Assembly (NCBI RefSeq): GCF_013204825.1 | Contig: NZ_JABMKV010000001.1 | Location: 620,001-684,000, forward strand | Direction: 5' to 3' | Length of the DNA: 64,000 nucleotides | DNA from: Pedobacter boryungensis | Lineage (GTDB): Bacteria > Bacteroidota > Bacteroidia > Sphingobacteriales > Sphingobacteriaceae | Part shown: in pieces, positions 1-9,414 of the stretch | Numbering within the stretch: position 1 is the first letter of the stretch | Layout: each line of letters starts with the position of its first letter | Notes under the pieces: model-generated | What the model was told of the DNA's origin: nothing | The model's input: the letters and a program-made list of their open reading frames with translations, nothing else | Databases searched by the model: none | Position numbers and translations under genes: made by a program

Positions 1-332
1 CTTTACTTTCTCTCATTTTTATGCCTATGGTAATAGGTCTATGGATGATGTTCAGGGCATTCATGACTGTCAGCAGCCCAATAGCTCTTCAGGCTCTTGG
101 TATAAAGGACTTTTTTCTACTGATTTTAACCAGCGGCATCCTCATACTGCCCTCATTAGTGATACTGATAGACCCGTTTGCTGGCCTTGCCAACATGGTG
201 ATCATAACGGGAATAGGTTTTTTGCTCTCCGGTATTTTCAGAATTATTTTCTCCCAGCAACTTCGAAAGCTCAAAAAAGTGCATATTTCGGTAAAGAGGA
301 GAAAAAAGTATCTCGATCGTCATGTTGGATAA
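1..332 (+). CDS. HdeD-like DUF308 membrane protein, C-terminal part (5' end outside window)
   Basis: The frame is open from the left edge through the ATG at 21, so this is probably the last ~109 residues of a longer protein. It is strongly hydrophobic with about three membrane-spanning stretches and ends in a basic tail (KLKKVHISVKRRKK). The pattern of a Gly/Pro-bearing helix pair (GILILPSLVILIDP, then GIGFLLSGIFRIIF) fits the HdeD/DUF308 family of multi-pass inner-membrane proteins, known from acid-resistance loci in enterobacteria but usually uncharacterised elsewhere. The family call is by pattern only; the N-terminal half is not visible. Confidence 0.6.
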   Translation, partial: LLSLIFMPMVIGLWMMFRAFMTVSSPIALQALGIKDFFLLILTSGILILPSLVILIDPFAGLANMVIITGIGFLLSGIFRIIFSQQLRKLKKVHISVKRRKKYLDRHVG

Positions 333-555
333 CTTCAAGAAATGACACTGAAAGTATGGTTTAAAATAAATTTAAAGCAAATTGTTCGCGATGTTTTAAA
401 GCATATTAAAATTTTATATCCTTTATTCATAATCTTAAAGTTTTGTAGACCAAACCACTACAAGCCTTTCATTTATAAGTTGACAGCAAAACTCCCGTTT
501 ATTGATGAATTTTGTACTTAATACTAAGTACTATTACTCAATAATCTACCTACTT

Positions 556-690
556 ATGGACAGTATTCACGAAAAATATGACGTGTCGATCTTGCAACAA
601 TATAAAGTTGGACTTTTTTACCTTTTTATTTTGTTCTTGGGTGCGCTCATCGCTTTTCCTAGAGCAGTTAGAGAGAAGTTATTTAAGTAA
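556..690 (+). CDS. Small hypothetical single-pass membrane protein
   Basis: A 44-residue reading frame from the ATG at 556; upstream in-frame starts at 502 (TTG) and 505 (ATG) would give 61-62 residues. It has a charged N-terminus, one hydrophobic segment (VGLFYLFILFLGALIAF) and a basic C-terminus. There is no recognisable domain and no neighbour in the same orientation close enough to form an operon. It could be a chance ORF in an AT-rich gap. Confidence 0.3.
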   Translation: MDSIHEKYDVSILQQYKVGLFYLFILFLGALIAFPRAVREKLFK

Positions 691-811
691 CTGACGAAAA
701 TAACTTATTCATTTCAGTATAACCCTTCTATATTCTCGCCCTTGGCATTTACTTGTCTTCAATCCTAGCTTTTAAAAGCTGCGATATTCAGTCCAAGATA
801 ATATTTGAGTT

Positions 812-1171
812 ATGAAAAATCTCAAAGCAATATTCTTTACGTTATTTTTATTTTGCAACTTATCATTATTTGCCCAAACTGGTTGTATAGCCAGTGGTAT
901 TCCTTTTCAGTCCGATGGAACAATGTATTTGAGCTATAATGGTTCAACTGGTTATTATGATTTATATGGTGCAAAAAGTACAACCCCATATTCTACATAT
1001 TGCATAACTGCTACAGGCCGTAGCTGTTTAGTGAGAGGACTCGGTGTTTATAGTGGTACTGAAGTAACTTATGGACCATTTCCTTGCCCTGTTGACTCTA
1101 ATTTATATATTCTTTTGGGTTGCTGTGGACTATATTTTGTTATTAAAGTTAATAAAAGAAAATTTCCATAA
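812..1171 (+). CDS. Small Cys-rich secreted protein with C-terminal P-V-D/TM/basic tail
   Basis: This 119-residue protein starts with a clear signal peptide (residues 1-21, cleavage after LSLFA). An extracytoplasmic stretch rich in Gly, Ser, Tyr and Cys follows. The C-terminus has the layout CPVDSNLY, then a hydrophobic segment, then a basic end (KVNKRKF). The protein at 17327-17821 has the same plan (signal peptide, Cys-rich middle, CPLDDY, hydrophobic segment, RRNK), so the two look like members of one family. The P-x-D/hydrophobic/basic tail resembles C-terminal sorting signals handled by exosortases in Bacteroidota (PID-CTERM type). That assignment is inference; no exosortase gene lies in the window. 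Function unknown. Confidence 0.6.
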   Translation: MKNLKAIFFTLFLFCNLSLFAQTGCIASGIPFQSDGTMYLSYNGSTGYYDLYGAKSTTPYSTYCITATGRSCLVRGLGVYSGTEVTYGPFPCPVDSNLYILLGCCGLYFVIKVNKRKFP

Positions 1172-1287
1172 TTATCTTAAAATCAGAACATAAGTTGAGC
1201 AGATAAGCATCATTAATGCTAATAACCATAATCTCTTGAATACAGATATAGATTTTATTAACTTAGATAAGTATATCAAAATTATTA

Positions 1288-1299
1288 ATTAACGTTAAT
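1288..1299. promoter_or_regulatory. 12-bp perfect palindrome upstream of the YncE/phosphoesterase gene
   Basis: ATTAACGTTAAT is its own reverse complement and lies 64 bp before the ATG at 1363. Its position suits an operator or promoter element, but AT-rich palindromes of this size can occur by chance and no regulator is linked to it. Confidence 0.25.
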
Positions 1300-1362
1300 G
1301 TTAGTTTAACACGATTTTAATGCAATACAGCTAACTTTGATAGAATAATTAGTCTAAAATCA

Positions 1363-3804
1363 ATGATCAAAAAATACCTCTTATTTTTTATTTGCTTTTT
1401 CCTTTTTCAACAGGTAAATGCGCAATGGCCAGGGAAAATTGAAAACACCGCTCAAGTACTACTTCCAAACGGATGGAAATTAAGCCCTGCTGGTCACTCA
1501 TTATCACTTGGAGATTTACCATTAAATATGCAAGTGAGCTCATCAGGAAAGTTTATTGCCATAACCAACAATGGTCAAAGTACACAATCTCTTCAGCTTA
1601 TTGATGCCAAAACAGAAAAGATACTAGACGAAAAAGTATTGAGCAAATCATGGTATGGATTAGCGTTCAGTAAAGATGAGAAACACCTGTACGCATCTGG
1701 CGGAAATGATAACCTAATATTAGATTTTAGTCTTAAAAATAATAAGCTAGCAGGAAGCGATACCATCAAATTAGGGGATGCTTGGCCAAAACGTAAAATT
1801 AGTCCGGCTGGTATTGTGGTTAACAAAAATAACACGAAGCTTTTTACAGTAACCAAAGAAGATAGCTCGCTGTATATCATTAATCTTTCAGATAAGAAAA
1901 TACAAAAAAGAATTCAACTGCCTGCAATAGCTTATAGTTGTGTATTGTCATCAGATGAAACGAAATTATATATTTCTTTATGGGGAGGCCGGGCAATTGG
2001 AGTTGTGAATACCATAGAAGAAAAATTGAATGCCACTATCCCGGTAGGAGATCACCCCAACGAACTTTTATTGACTAAAAAAGGCAATTATCTCTTTGTA
2101 GCAAATGCAAACGATAATACAGTATCTGTTGTTAGTACGCTAGATAATAAAGTAATTGAAACAATTGGCACTTCTTTGTATGCCACACAACTTACAGGTT
2201 CTACTACCAATGGATTAGCGCTTAGTGGAGATGAGAAAACATTGTATATCGCCAATGCGGATAACAATTGTTTAGCAGTATTTGATGTTACAAAGCCTGG
2301 TACAAGTCAGAGCAAAGGTTTTATCCCAGTAGGATGGTACCCAACAAGCGTTAAGACTTTAGGAACTAAAATTTTGGTGACTAATGGAAAAGGAAATACC
2401 TCCATGGCAAACCCTCAAGGACCTCAACCTTTATCTAAATCAGATAATAGTGGATATCAGATGGGAAGTACCGCAAATAGTAGATTACAATATATTGCTG
2501 GCTTGTTTAAGGGGTCATTATCATTTATTTCTTCACCAAATCCAGAACAATTAAAGTCTTATACCAAACAAGTGTATGCAAATACCCCTTTTACCGATAA
2601 GAAGGTAGCTGTTGCAGATGGAGAGAAAGGAAACCCCATACCACGCAGATTAGGAGAAAAATCACCTATCAAACACGTATTTTATATTATTAAAGAAAAC
2701 CGTACCTACGATCAGGTTTTAGGGGATATGCCTAAAGGCAATGGAGATTCTACACTTACACTTTTTGGAAAACAAATTACACCAAACCAACATGCTTTTG
2801 CAGAAAATTATGTGTTATTAGATAATTTTTATGTGGATGCCGAAGTAAGTGCAGATGGACATAATTGGAGTATGGCTGCTTATGCAACAGATGTGGTAGA
2901 GAAAACATGGCCAACTAGTTATGGTGCTCGTGGCGGTACTACTAATTATGAAGGTGGCAGACCAGTTACGTATCCAAGAGGCGGTTTTATATGGGATTAT
3001 TGTCAACGAGCAGGCGTTACTTACCGTAGTTATGGTGAGTTTGGCGATTATGGAAAGGCAAACATCAAATCATTGCAAGGACATATATGTCCGCAGTCTC
3101 CTGGTTTTGATATGGATATCACGGATCAGGTTAGAGCGGATGCATGGATTCATGATTTTGATTCATTGCTAGTTGCAGGCGTAGTTCCACAATTTAGCAC
3201 GCTTAGAGTTTCCAATGATCATACTAGCGGGCAAAAGAAAGGGAAGATTTCTCCTCAATCTGCAGTAGCAGATAATGATTTGGCGGTAGGTCGAATATTG
3301 GATAAATTATCACATAGCCCAATTTGGAAAGAATCTGTTGTTTTTATATTGGAAGATGATGCTCAAAATGGGCCAGATCACGTTGATGCACATCGTTCGC
3401 CCGCTTATGTAATTGGTCCATACGTTAAAAGAAATGCGGCTATACATACCATGTATTCTACGTCTGGTTTTTTAAGAACAATGGAACTTATCTTAGGCTT
3501 ACCACCAATGAGCCAATATGATGCTGCGGCAATGCCTTTGTTTGAATGTTTTACCAATAAACCCGATTTTACACCATATAATGTAATCATACCTTCAATA
3601 AATCTGAATAATAGAAATGTTGGAGTAAACGAAAGCAGTAAGCGATCAGAATTCTTCAATTTTGCCAAGGAAGATTCAGCTCCCGATTTAGATCTGAATG
3701 AAGTGATTTGGAAATCAGTTAAAGGAGAAAATTCAATAATGCCTGTACCTAAAAGAAGTGCATTCGTCATCCTAGAAAAGAAAAAGAAGGATGTTGATGA
3801 TTAA
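1363..3804 (+). CDS. Bifunctional YncE-type beta-propeller / alkaline-phosphatase-superfamily phosphoesterase, secreted
   Basis: An 813-residue secreted protein. A signal peptide covers residues 1-20 (ending VNAQ). Residues ~45-345 hold repeated propeller blades of the YncE/YVTN type (for example LFVANANDNTVSVVST and LYIANADNNCLAVFD). Residues ~435-745 form a phosphoesterase of the type shared with phospholipase C and acid phosphatases. Visible metal or active-site signatures are ENRTYD (445-450), NDH (618-620), EDD (664-666) and DHVDAHR (672-678). This propeller-phosphoesterase fusion is a recognised Bacteroidota architecture, probably periplasmic and hydrolysing a phosphoester of unknown identity. 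It stands alone transcriptionally: ABC genes converge on it from the right. Family assignment is firm; the substrate is unknown. Confidence 0.88.
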   Translation: MIKKYLLFFICFFLFQQVNAQWPGKIENTAQVLLPNGWKLSPAGHSLSLGDLPLNMQVSSSGKFIAITNNGQSTQSLQLIDAKTEKILDEKVLSKSWYGLAFSKDEKHLYASGGNDNLILDFSLKNNKLAGSDTIKLGDAWPKRKISPAGIVVNKNNTKLFTVTKEDSSLYIINLSDKKIQKRIQLPAIAYSCVLSSDETKLYISLWGGRAIGVVNTIEEKLNATIPVGDHPNELLLTKKGNYLFVANANDNTVSVVSTLDNKVIETIGTSLYATQLTGSTTNGLALSGDEKTLYIANADNNCLAVFDVTKPGTSQSKGFIPVGWYPTSVKTLGTKILVTNGKGNTSMANPQGPQPLSKSDNSGYQMGSTANSRLQYIAGLFKGSLSFISSPNPEQLKSYTKQVYANTPFTDKKVAVADGEKGNPIPRRLGEKSPIKHVFYIIKENRTYDQVLGDMPKGNGDSTLTLFGKQITPNQHAFAENYVLLDNFYVDAEVSADGHNWSMAAYATDVVEKTWPTSYGARGGTTNYEGGRPVTYPRGGFIWDYCQRAGVTYRSYGEFGDYGKANIKSLQGHICPQSPGFDMDITDQVRADAWIHDFDSLLVAGVVPQFSTLRVSNDHTSGQKKGKISPQSAVADNDLAVGRILDKLSHSPIWKESVVFILEDDAQNGPDHVDAHRSPAYVIGPYVKRNAAIHTMYSTSGFLRTMELILGLPPMSQYDAAAMPLFECFTNKPDFTPYNVIIPSINLNNRNVGVNESSKRSEFFNFAKEDSAPDLDLNEVIWKSVKGENSIMPVPKRSAFVILEKKKKDVDD

Positions 3805-3872
3805 CTATTAATTAACCTAATTTTAAGTACAAGCATCACTGTGTAGTTATTTTTTTAACCTATTTACCTTCT

Positions 3873-4655
3873 CTAATCCCATTTCTTATACCTAAAATCA
3901 AAGAAGCCAATTACCAAAACGCCTACCAAATAGGCAACCGAAGACCATAAAACTCCTGGTACTTTTGCAACGTTTTGATCCATAAATATAAAACCACTAT
4001 AGTTAATCGGGAATTTAGCTGCATCAATTACAGGGTAGCCAAGCATATTGATCATTCCTAAAATAAAGAGCATCACTCCAGCACCCATAGGGATTAAGAA
4101 ACTTTTAAAACGTAAGCCCATCCAAAATTGTATGGCTGAAAGACCCAAAATTGCTACATAGGCCTTTGCAAAGTAGAGTAACATTTTTTCCCAATTTAAA
4201 GGATGTGCATAAAAATGGAACTTTGGATTTAAAAAGGAAGATATCACTCCAGATAAAGCAATAAATGCAATGCTTGCACAAATGAAAACGATAATAATTA
4301 GCTGAAAGATGATAAATTTAGAGAAATAAAGTTTTCCGTAAGATTGGGGCGAAGCCAGTACTTGCTTCCACGTATGGTTTCTATATTCAATTTGAGGCAA
4401 TAGGGTACTCGTTAAAATAACGAACATAGGAAGGAATACAAAACTAATAATTCCAGCAGCCTGATAATAATAATAGTCCCAAGCTCCCTTGGCCATTTTT
4501 ACAATATCATCTGAGGGTTTTCCACCATCATGTGTTTCACTAATTGCCAATAGCAACAATGCAGGAGCTATAATTGCGGCCACGAAAGTTAATATCCAAA
4601 TCGGCGATCGCTTTGTTTTTGTAAATTCTGATCGTAAAGTAACAGCTAAACTCAT
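3873..4655 (-). CDS. ABC-2 type transporter permease
   Basis: A 260-residue membrane protein with about six hydrophobic segments. It starts with a short cytoplasmic stretch typical of ABC-2 permeases (SLAVTLRSEFTKTKRSPIW). The start codon overlaps the stop codon of the ATP-binding gene by four bases (4652-4655), so translation is coupled. Together they should form an exporter of the lantibiotic-immunity/BcrA-like class. The substrate cannot be read from sequence; no bacteriocin or peptide synthesis genes are adjacent. Confidence 0.88.
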   Translation of the reverse strand: MSLAVTLRSEFTKTKRSPIWILTFVAAIIAPALLLLAISETHDGGKPSDDIVKMAKGAWDYYYYQAAGIISFVFLPMFVILTSTLLPQIEYRNHTWKQVLASPQSYGKLYFSKFIIFQLIIIVFICASIAFIALSGVISSFLNPKFHFYAHPLNWEKMLLYFAKAYVAILGLSAIQFWMGLRFKSFLIPMGAGVMLFILGMINMLGYPVIDAAKFPINYSGFIFMDQNVAKVPGVLWSSVAYLVGVLVIGFFDFRYKKWD

Positions 4656-5566
4656 GCGTGTTGTGTTGTTAAATCCATAAATAATTGTTCAAGGTTGTTT
4701 TGTTGTGGATGAAGCAAGTAAATGTCCAACTGTTTATCGTGTAGTGTTCTACACATGGTTGCAATTTCTTTTTCATCTGTATAATTCACTGAAATAGCAT
4801 TGCCACTAAGTTCTGGTTTGTAGGAGTGGAGTACTTGCATGGCCAATTGATCATCTGAAGTATGAATAAGCAACTGAGATTGTTTCTTTTGTAGTTGACC
4901 TAACTGTGGTAATGAACCTTGAAAAATAATTTGCCCTTTAGAAATGATCCCTACTTGCGTTACCATTTTTTCTATTTCAGCAAGTTGGTGACTCGACATT
5001 AAAATCGTCATCCCTTCTTCCTTGTTTAATTTTTTAACTAGTTCTCTCAATTCAATAATCCCAGTAGGATCTAAACCATTTGCAGGTTCATCTAAAATTA
5101 GTAATTCTGGGTTTGGCAATAAGGCAAGGGCAACAGATAAACGCTGCTTCATTCCCAAAGAAAACTGGCGTACTTTTTTATTTCCAGTATTTTCTAATCC
5201 AACAATTTTTAATACTTCAATTAATCTAGCCTTTGTAGCGCCATATAGCTCTCTATAAACTTCTAGGTTTTCATTTGCCCTTAAATGACCATATAAAGAT
5301 GGGTTTTCGATTAATGAACCCACTTTTCTTAAAATCTCAATCCGATTGCTTGCAAAGTCTTTTCCAAAAATTTCGATCTTGCCTGTCTGTAACTTTGTTA
5401 AACCCAGAATCAAACGTAAAGTAGTCGTTTTGCCAGCCCCATTCGGGCCAAGAAATCCGTAAATTTCTCCTTTTTTAACAGCAATATTAACGTCCGTAAG
5501 TGTTTTTACCCCTTTAGTATGTACATGCGTTAAGCCAGTGGTCTTAATACTATAGTTATTATTCAT
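4652..5566 (-). CDS. ABC transporter ATP-binding protein
   Basis: A 304-residue ATPase with Walker A GPNGAGKTT, signature FSLGMKQRL and Walker B LLILDEPANGLDP, followed by the switch His region (SSHQLAEIE). A ~90-residue C-terminal extension is typical of the BcrA/NatA-like branch. The frame opens at a TTG (5581), but the ATG at 5566 (MNNNYSIKTTG) is the better start. It drives the membrane protein encoded just downstream with a 4-base overlap. Nothing nearby identifies the cargo. Confidence 0.92.
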   Translation of the reverse strand: MNNNYSIKTTGLTHVHTKGVKTLTDVNIAVKKGEIYGFLGPNGAGKTTTLRLILGLTKLQTGKIEIFGKDFASNRIEILRKVGSLIENPSLYGHLRANENLEVYRELYGATKARLIEVLKIVGLENTGNKKVRQFSLGMKQRLSVALALLPNPELLILDEPANGLDPTGIIELRELVKKLNKEEGMTILMSSHQLAEIEKMVTQVGIISKGQIIFQGSLPQLGQLQKKQSQLLIHTSDDQLAMQVLHSYKPELSGNAISVNYTDEKEIATMCRTLHDKQLDIYLLHPQQNNLEQLFMDLTTQHA

Positions 5567-5627
5567 AATGTATTTAATCAAAAAGAGCTTGGAGTGCTCA
5601 TTTAACCTTCACACCCCAAGTTCTCTA

Positions 5628-8030
5628 CTACAAACTTGTACCTTGAGAAACGTCGTTATTGTTAATTCCTTTTTTGTTTTTCTTAATACTGTCTTTCAAT
5701 CTACCGAAACGATAATTTATACTTGTGGTAAAATTTCGCTGATAATTCTGGCTAAAATTTTCTTGAGTAAAGCCAGTTCCTGTGATGTATCTAATGTTAT
5801 CTCTATACTTATTAAAGGCATTATTAGCAGCAAAAGAAAGAGAAAGCTTATTGTCTAAAAAGTCTTTATTTACACTAAATGAATAGAATACAAAAGAGTT
5901 AGAAGTACCTTGAATAGATAAGTTAGGTCCATTATAATTCACACTTGCAGTAGTCTGCCAAGTTTTAGTAGGGCGGTATGTTAATGAGGTAAAGGCACGT
6001 CTCATTAATCCTTTATTCTCAAGCTCAACACCGTTAATTTTGGCTGTTACCATGCCATAATTCGCCATAGCACTAAGGGTACCTCTTAATTTGCTATTAA
6101 ATGGATAGTTCAAATTAAGATTTAATCCTACTAACGTAGCTGTACCCGTATTTGCATAACTATTTTGAGTAACAGTGCCTACCGTTATAGCACTTGGCAT
6201 AATAATGTTTGTACCTCTAAGTGCACGTACACTAATATTGACTGCTAATTTTTTAAATCTGCTATAAGTCATCTCAATACTATGTCCTTTCATTGGTTTT
6301 AAATCAGGATTTCCAGATGAAGTAAAGTTTGGATTAGAACGATCAACGAAAGGATTCAGTTGATTGATACCAGGACGTTGTATTCTTGATGTAAAACCAA
6401 AATTGATACTGCTTTCTTTAAATTTACGGTTAACAGAAATCGAAGGAATTAAATTTAATGAGTTTTTATCTAGGATAGTACCCGATGAATTGGCATCTAT
6501 CTGAGTTTGTTCTAATCTAACTCCAGCTTTAACTCCCCATTTTTTGAGATTAAATTGATAAGTGTTGTATACCCCGTACACATTTTGTTGATTATCAAAA
6601 ACATTTGTTCTTAAAGGGTCTAAAATATAACTACCTGAAGAATTTAGAGATAAGTATTCAAAATCACTACTGTTATCTCTAAAAATAGCTTTGATACCTG
6701 CTTCCATTACTACTTTTTTAAATGGATGCACATAATCTACCTGAATGGTTTGCTCTACAGAACCACCTGTATTATCTTGTTTATAGTTAGGCTCTGTATA
6801 GGCAAAAGGATTAAATACTTCAACATTGTTAAATTGATGATTGCTAAACTGGTAGTAGCGATAAGAGAAGGTTAATAACTTGTTTTTGTCTTTTTTAAAC
6901 CCTAATTGATAGTTTAAAGCTGCATCAATACCATCACCAAAACCTGTTGAATTGTTATTAAGGTTATAACGTTGAAGCATTGAAGTGGTATTGTTAAGTA
7001 CAGAATTTTGTGTGCTTAAACTTTCATTCGAGTTTGCATTATAATTTATCTGACCAGAAATTAAATTCAAGCTATCAATCTCATAACTTAATTCAGCTCC
7101 AACATATCCACTTTTTCCAGAATAATCGCTCGTACCCGTTTGAAATAGCTTAGTTGGGTTACTTTCTTGGGTAAGTCTTAAGATACTATTGGTTAATTGT
7201 GGCGAACTATCTAAACTTGCACCTGCATTTGTTGCAATACCAAATTTTCCTGTCTTTGCTGTAAATGTTCCACCAATACCAGGCCCACCCACAGGGAAAC
7301 GCTCACTTACATTAATAGTACCATTAGTACCATTATCAGCTTTTTTATAAGTAACAATATTAATAATCCCTGCTAAACCTTCACCATCATATTTTGCTGG
7401 TGGGGTAGTAATTACTTCAATACGCTCAATACTAGAAGCAGGCATACTTTTTAAAATATCTTTTGGGTTTCGCTCTACCATTCCAGATGGTCTTCCATTA
7501 ATTAAGATCTTATAATTGCTATTTCCTTGGAGTTGTATATTGTTATCGCCATCAACAGAAAGCATTGGTACCTTACGCATCATTTCTAATACATTATTTA
7601 CTTTGCTTTCCGGATCTGCCTTTACATCATAAGAAATACGATCAATTTCTTGTTTAATAAGTGGTCTATCTCCAGTAATGGTTATACCCTTGAGCTGAGT
7701 AGGAGAAGATACTAAGGAAATTTGATTTAAATTTTTTGAAGTGTTACTTAATACTACTGGAATTGTTTTGGTTTGATATCCTACGATAACAATCACAAGG
7801 CTATAATTTCCGGCTGATAAACCAGTAAGTGTAAAAGAGCCATCTTGGGCTGATACAACTGATTTCACTTGGATTTTTTTATCGTTTTTAAGTAGAATAG
7901 TAGCAAAACCGATAGGTTTTTGAGCTACTGTGTCAATGATTTTACCACTAATCTGTAATGATGTAGGGGTTTGACTGGTTGCAGTTAGGCTTAATAAAAT
8001 GCACCAAATTGAGAGTAATAAATATTTCAT
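5628..8030 (-). CDS. TonB-dependent-receptor-like outer membrane beta-barrel protein
   Basis: An 800-residue outer-membrane protein. Signal peptide residues 1-19 (ending ATSQ). A CarboxypepD_reg-like beta-sandwich spans about 26-105 (KIIDTVAQKPIGFATILL... GLSAGNYSL). A plug-like region spans about 115-230 (QEIDRISYDVKADPES, IEVITTPPAKYDGEGLAGIINIVTYK). The remainder is a barrel ending in the aromatic-rich TSINYRFGRLKD region. This is the OMP_b-brl_3 type common in Bacteroidota, separate from SusC; it lacks a SusD partner. The ABC pair lies downstream on the same strand 61 bp away, so it may share a transcript. Ligand unknown. Confidence 0.88.
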   Translation of the reverse strand: MKYLLLSIWCILLSLTATSQTPTSLQISGKIIDTVAQKPIGFATILLKNDKKIQVKSVVSAQDGSFTLTGLSAGNYSLVIVIVGYQTKTIPVVLSNTSKNLNQISLVSSPTQLKGITITGDRPLIKQEIDRISYDVKADPESKVNNVLEMMRKVPMLSVDGDNNIQLQGNSNYKILINGRPSGMVERNPKDILKSMPASSIERIEVITTPPAKYDGEGLAGIINIVTYKKADNGTNGTINVSERFPVGGPGIGGTFTAKTGKFGIATNAGASLDSSPQLTNSILRLTQESNPTKLFQTGTSDYSGKSGYVGAELSYEIDSLNLISGQINYNANSNESLSTQNSVLNNTTSMLQRYNLNNNSTGFGDGIDAALNYQLGFKKDKNKLLTFSYRYYQFSNHQFNNVEVFNPFAYTEPNYKQDNTGGSVEQTIQVDYVHPFKKVVMEAGIKAIFRDNSSDFEYLSLNSSGSYILDPLRTNVFDNQQNVYGVYNTYQFNLKKWGVKAGVRLEQTQIDANSSGTILDKNSLNLIPSISVNRKFKESSINFGFTSRIQRPGINQLNPFVDRSNPNFTSSGNPDLKPMKGHSIEMTYSRFKKLAVNISVRALRGTNIIMPSAITVGTVTQNSYANTGTATLVGLNLNLNYPFNSKLRGTLSAMANYGMVTAKINGVELENKGLMRRAFTSLTYRPTKTWQTTASVNYNGPNLSIQGTSNSFVFYSFSVNKDFLDNKLSLSFAANNAFNKYRDNIRYITGTGFTQENFSQNYQRNFTTSINYRFGRLKDSIKKNKKGINNNDVSQGTSL

Positions 8031-8567
8031 ACGCGTGTTATTAAATTAGTGTATTAGTTAAATAGTACACAAGTATACGTACTTTTTTTTTACTTCCAAA
8101 TTAAATGTGATAAACAGCTAAAAAAATGTGACGAAAAGAGATTTTTTAAAGACTTATAAAATTTAATAAGCAATAAGGATTTGTGAAATAGGGCTGTGTT
8201 TTAATCAAAAATGATCTTAGTAACCATTAAATTTCAATCCATTAAAATTTTCAAGAGAAGTTAATGTTTGATAGTAATTATCGTTTTATAGTTTTTTATG
8301 GTTTTAATAAGAACTGTATTAAAAAGGTAAGTAAGCGTACAATTAGCTAACTCTTTCTAAAAGTTTAATGAATACCTGTCTTTTTCGCTTACAATTCATA
8401 TCTTTAAACAATCCCACTAATTAAAGGCAATAATCGCCGCATATCATTTTACTTTCCTTTGTTTACTGCGACGTTATGGCGACATTACGGCGACCTTACC
8501 GCGACTTTTGCTTTAGTACGCTTCGAGATTGCGCCTAAGATGCATTACCTTTTAATGAGCTTTTGGT
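8031..8567. other. 537-bp AT-rich intergenic region between divergent genes
   Basis: It lies between the start codons of the receptor (minus) and the DUF1826-like gene (plus), so it must hold promoters for both. Most of it is A/T-rich with no ORF of note. The exception is the GC-richer 11-bp tandem repeat at 8468-8511, listed separately. Confidence 0.5.
8468..8511. repeat. Four tandem 11-bp repeats, consensus GCGACNTTANG
   Basis: Four consecutive 11-bp units: GCGACGTTATG, GCGACATTACG, GCGACCTTACC and GCGACTTTTGC. The GCGAC core is invariant and the sixth base differs in every unit. The block is markedly more GC-rich than its surroundings and sits about 60 bp upstream of the 8568 gene, a plausible place for a multi-site operator. 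Confidence 0.7.
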
Positions 8568-9383
8568 GTGGTTACTATACCTAAAATTAACATTTCCTCG
8601 AAGCAAACTCGACTAAGACATGAACATGACTGCAATTCTACTTGCTGTTATAAAATCGATTGGCTAAACTTGTTTATTCAAAATATGCACAGCGAATTTT
8701 TCGATAACACACCATATAAGCTAGTTTCATCATTTGATGAATTAATACATACTTCATTTCAAGGTTCGATGAATGCAATTTGCTGGCAAAGAAATTTAGC
8801 TGGAGATTTTAAAGAAATCGTTACTAAACTTTCATTAAGAGAAAATATTACAATTGTTTCTCTCGAAGAGCTTTTAGCATTACAGCTATCAGAAGGAGGG
8901 AATGTGGCTAGGGAATTGATTGTAAATGACTTAAAGTTGTTAACCGATGCAGGTGCCTTGCCTACACTCAATTTGCTTAAAAATTACGAACGTGATGAAG
9001 AATTAGGTTTTATCTCAACTGATGTATATTCCTATCATGTAGATCGTTCACCCATTGCTGTCGATACTTATTTGTGTACCTATTACGGTGCCGCCAGTGA
9101 TATCTTACCTAATCATGGAGCAGAGCAGCAAATTTTAATTCCCGAAATCAGAGAAAAATTGAAGGATTTATATGATGGTCCAGCAGTGGATTTCGAAGTT
9201 TTCTTAAAGGAATATTTTTTTGATTTGCATTATCGACCTAAAACCGATGCAAATCCTATAAATTTAGGAAAAGGGAATCTGTGGAAATTAGCAGTAGATC
9301 ATCCTGAACAAGAGGCATTACCTTGTATTCATCGAGCGCCTAAGGAGAATGAAGGTGAATATAGGTTGTTATTAATTTGTTGA
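8568..9383 (+). CDS. DUF1826-like protein
   Basis: A 271-residue soluble protein. The C-terminal two thirds carries features I associate with DUF1826: a YHVDRSP..VDTYLCTYYG stretch and a terminal HRAPKENEGEYRLLL. The N-terminus contains a His/Cys cluster (RHEHDCNSTCCYKID). DUF1826 proteins are often found near zinc-homeostasis genes, but none is seen here. The start is uncertain: the first start is at 8568, and a second ATG at 8685 would remove the Cys cluster. No enzymatic motif is recognisable. Confidence 0.6.
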   Translation: MVTIPKINISSKQTRLRHEHDCNSTCCYKIDWLNLFIQNMHSEFFDNTPYKLVSSFDELIHTSFQGSMNAICWQRNLAGDFKEIVTKLSLRENITIVSLEELLALQLSEGGNVARELIVNDLKLLTDAGALPTLNLLKNYERDEELGFISTDVYSYHVDRSPIAVDTYLCTYYGAASDILPNHGAEQQILIPEIREKLKDLYDGPAVDFEVFLKEYFFDLHYRPKTDANPINLGKGNLWKLAVDHPEQEALPCIHRAPKENEGEYRLLLIC

Positions 9384-9414
9384 TGCAAATTCAATCTTTT
9401 TCATCGCCACGCTA

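Noticed and set aside
5568..5858. Plus-strand frame between the ABC and receptor genes
   Set aside because: It lies largely antisense to the well-supported receptor gene and has no family features.
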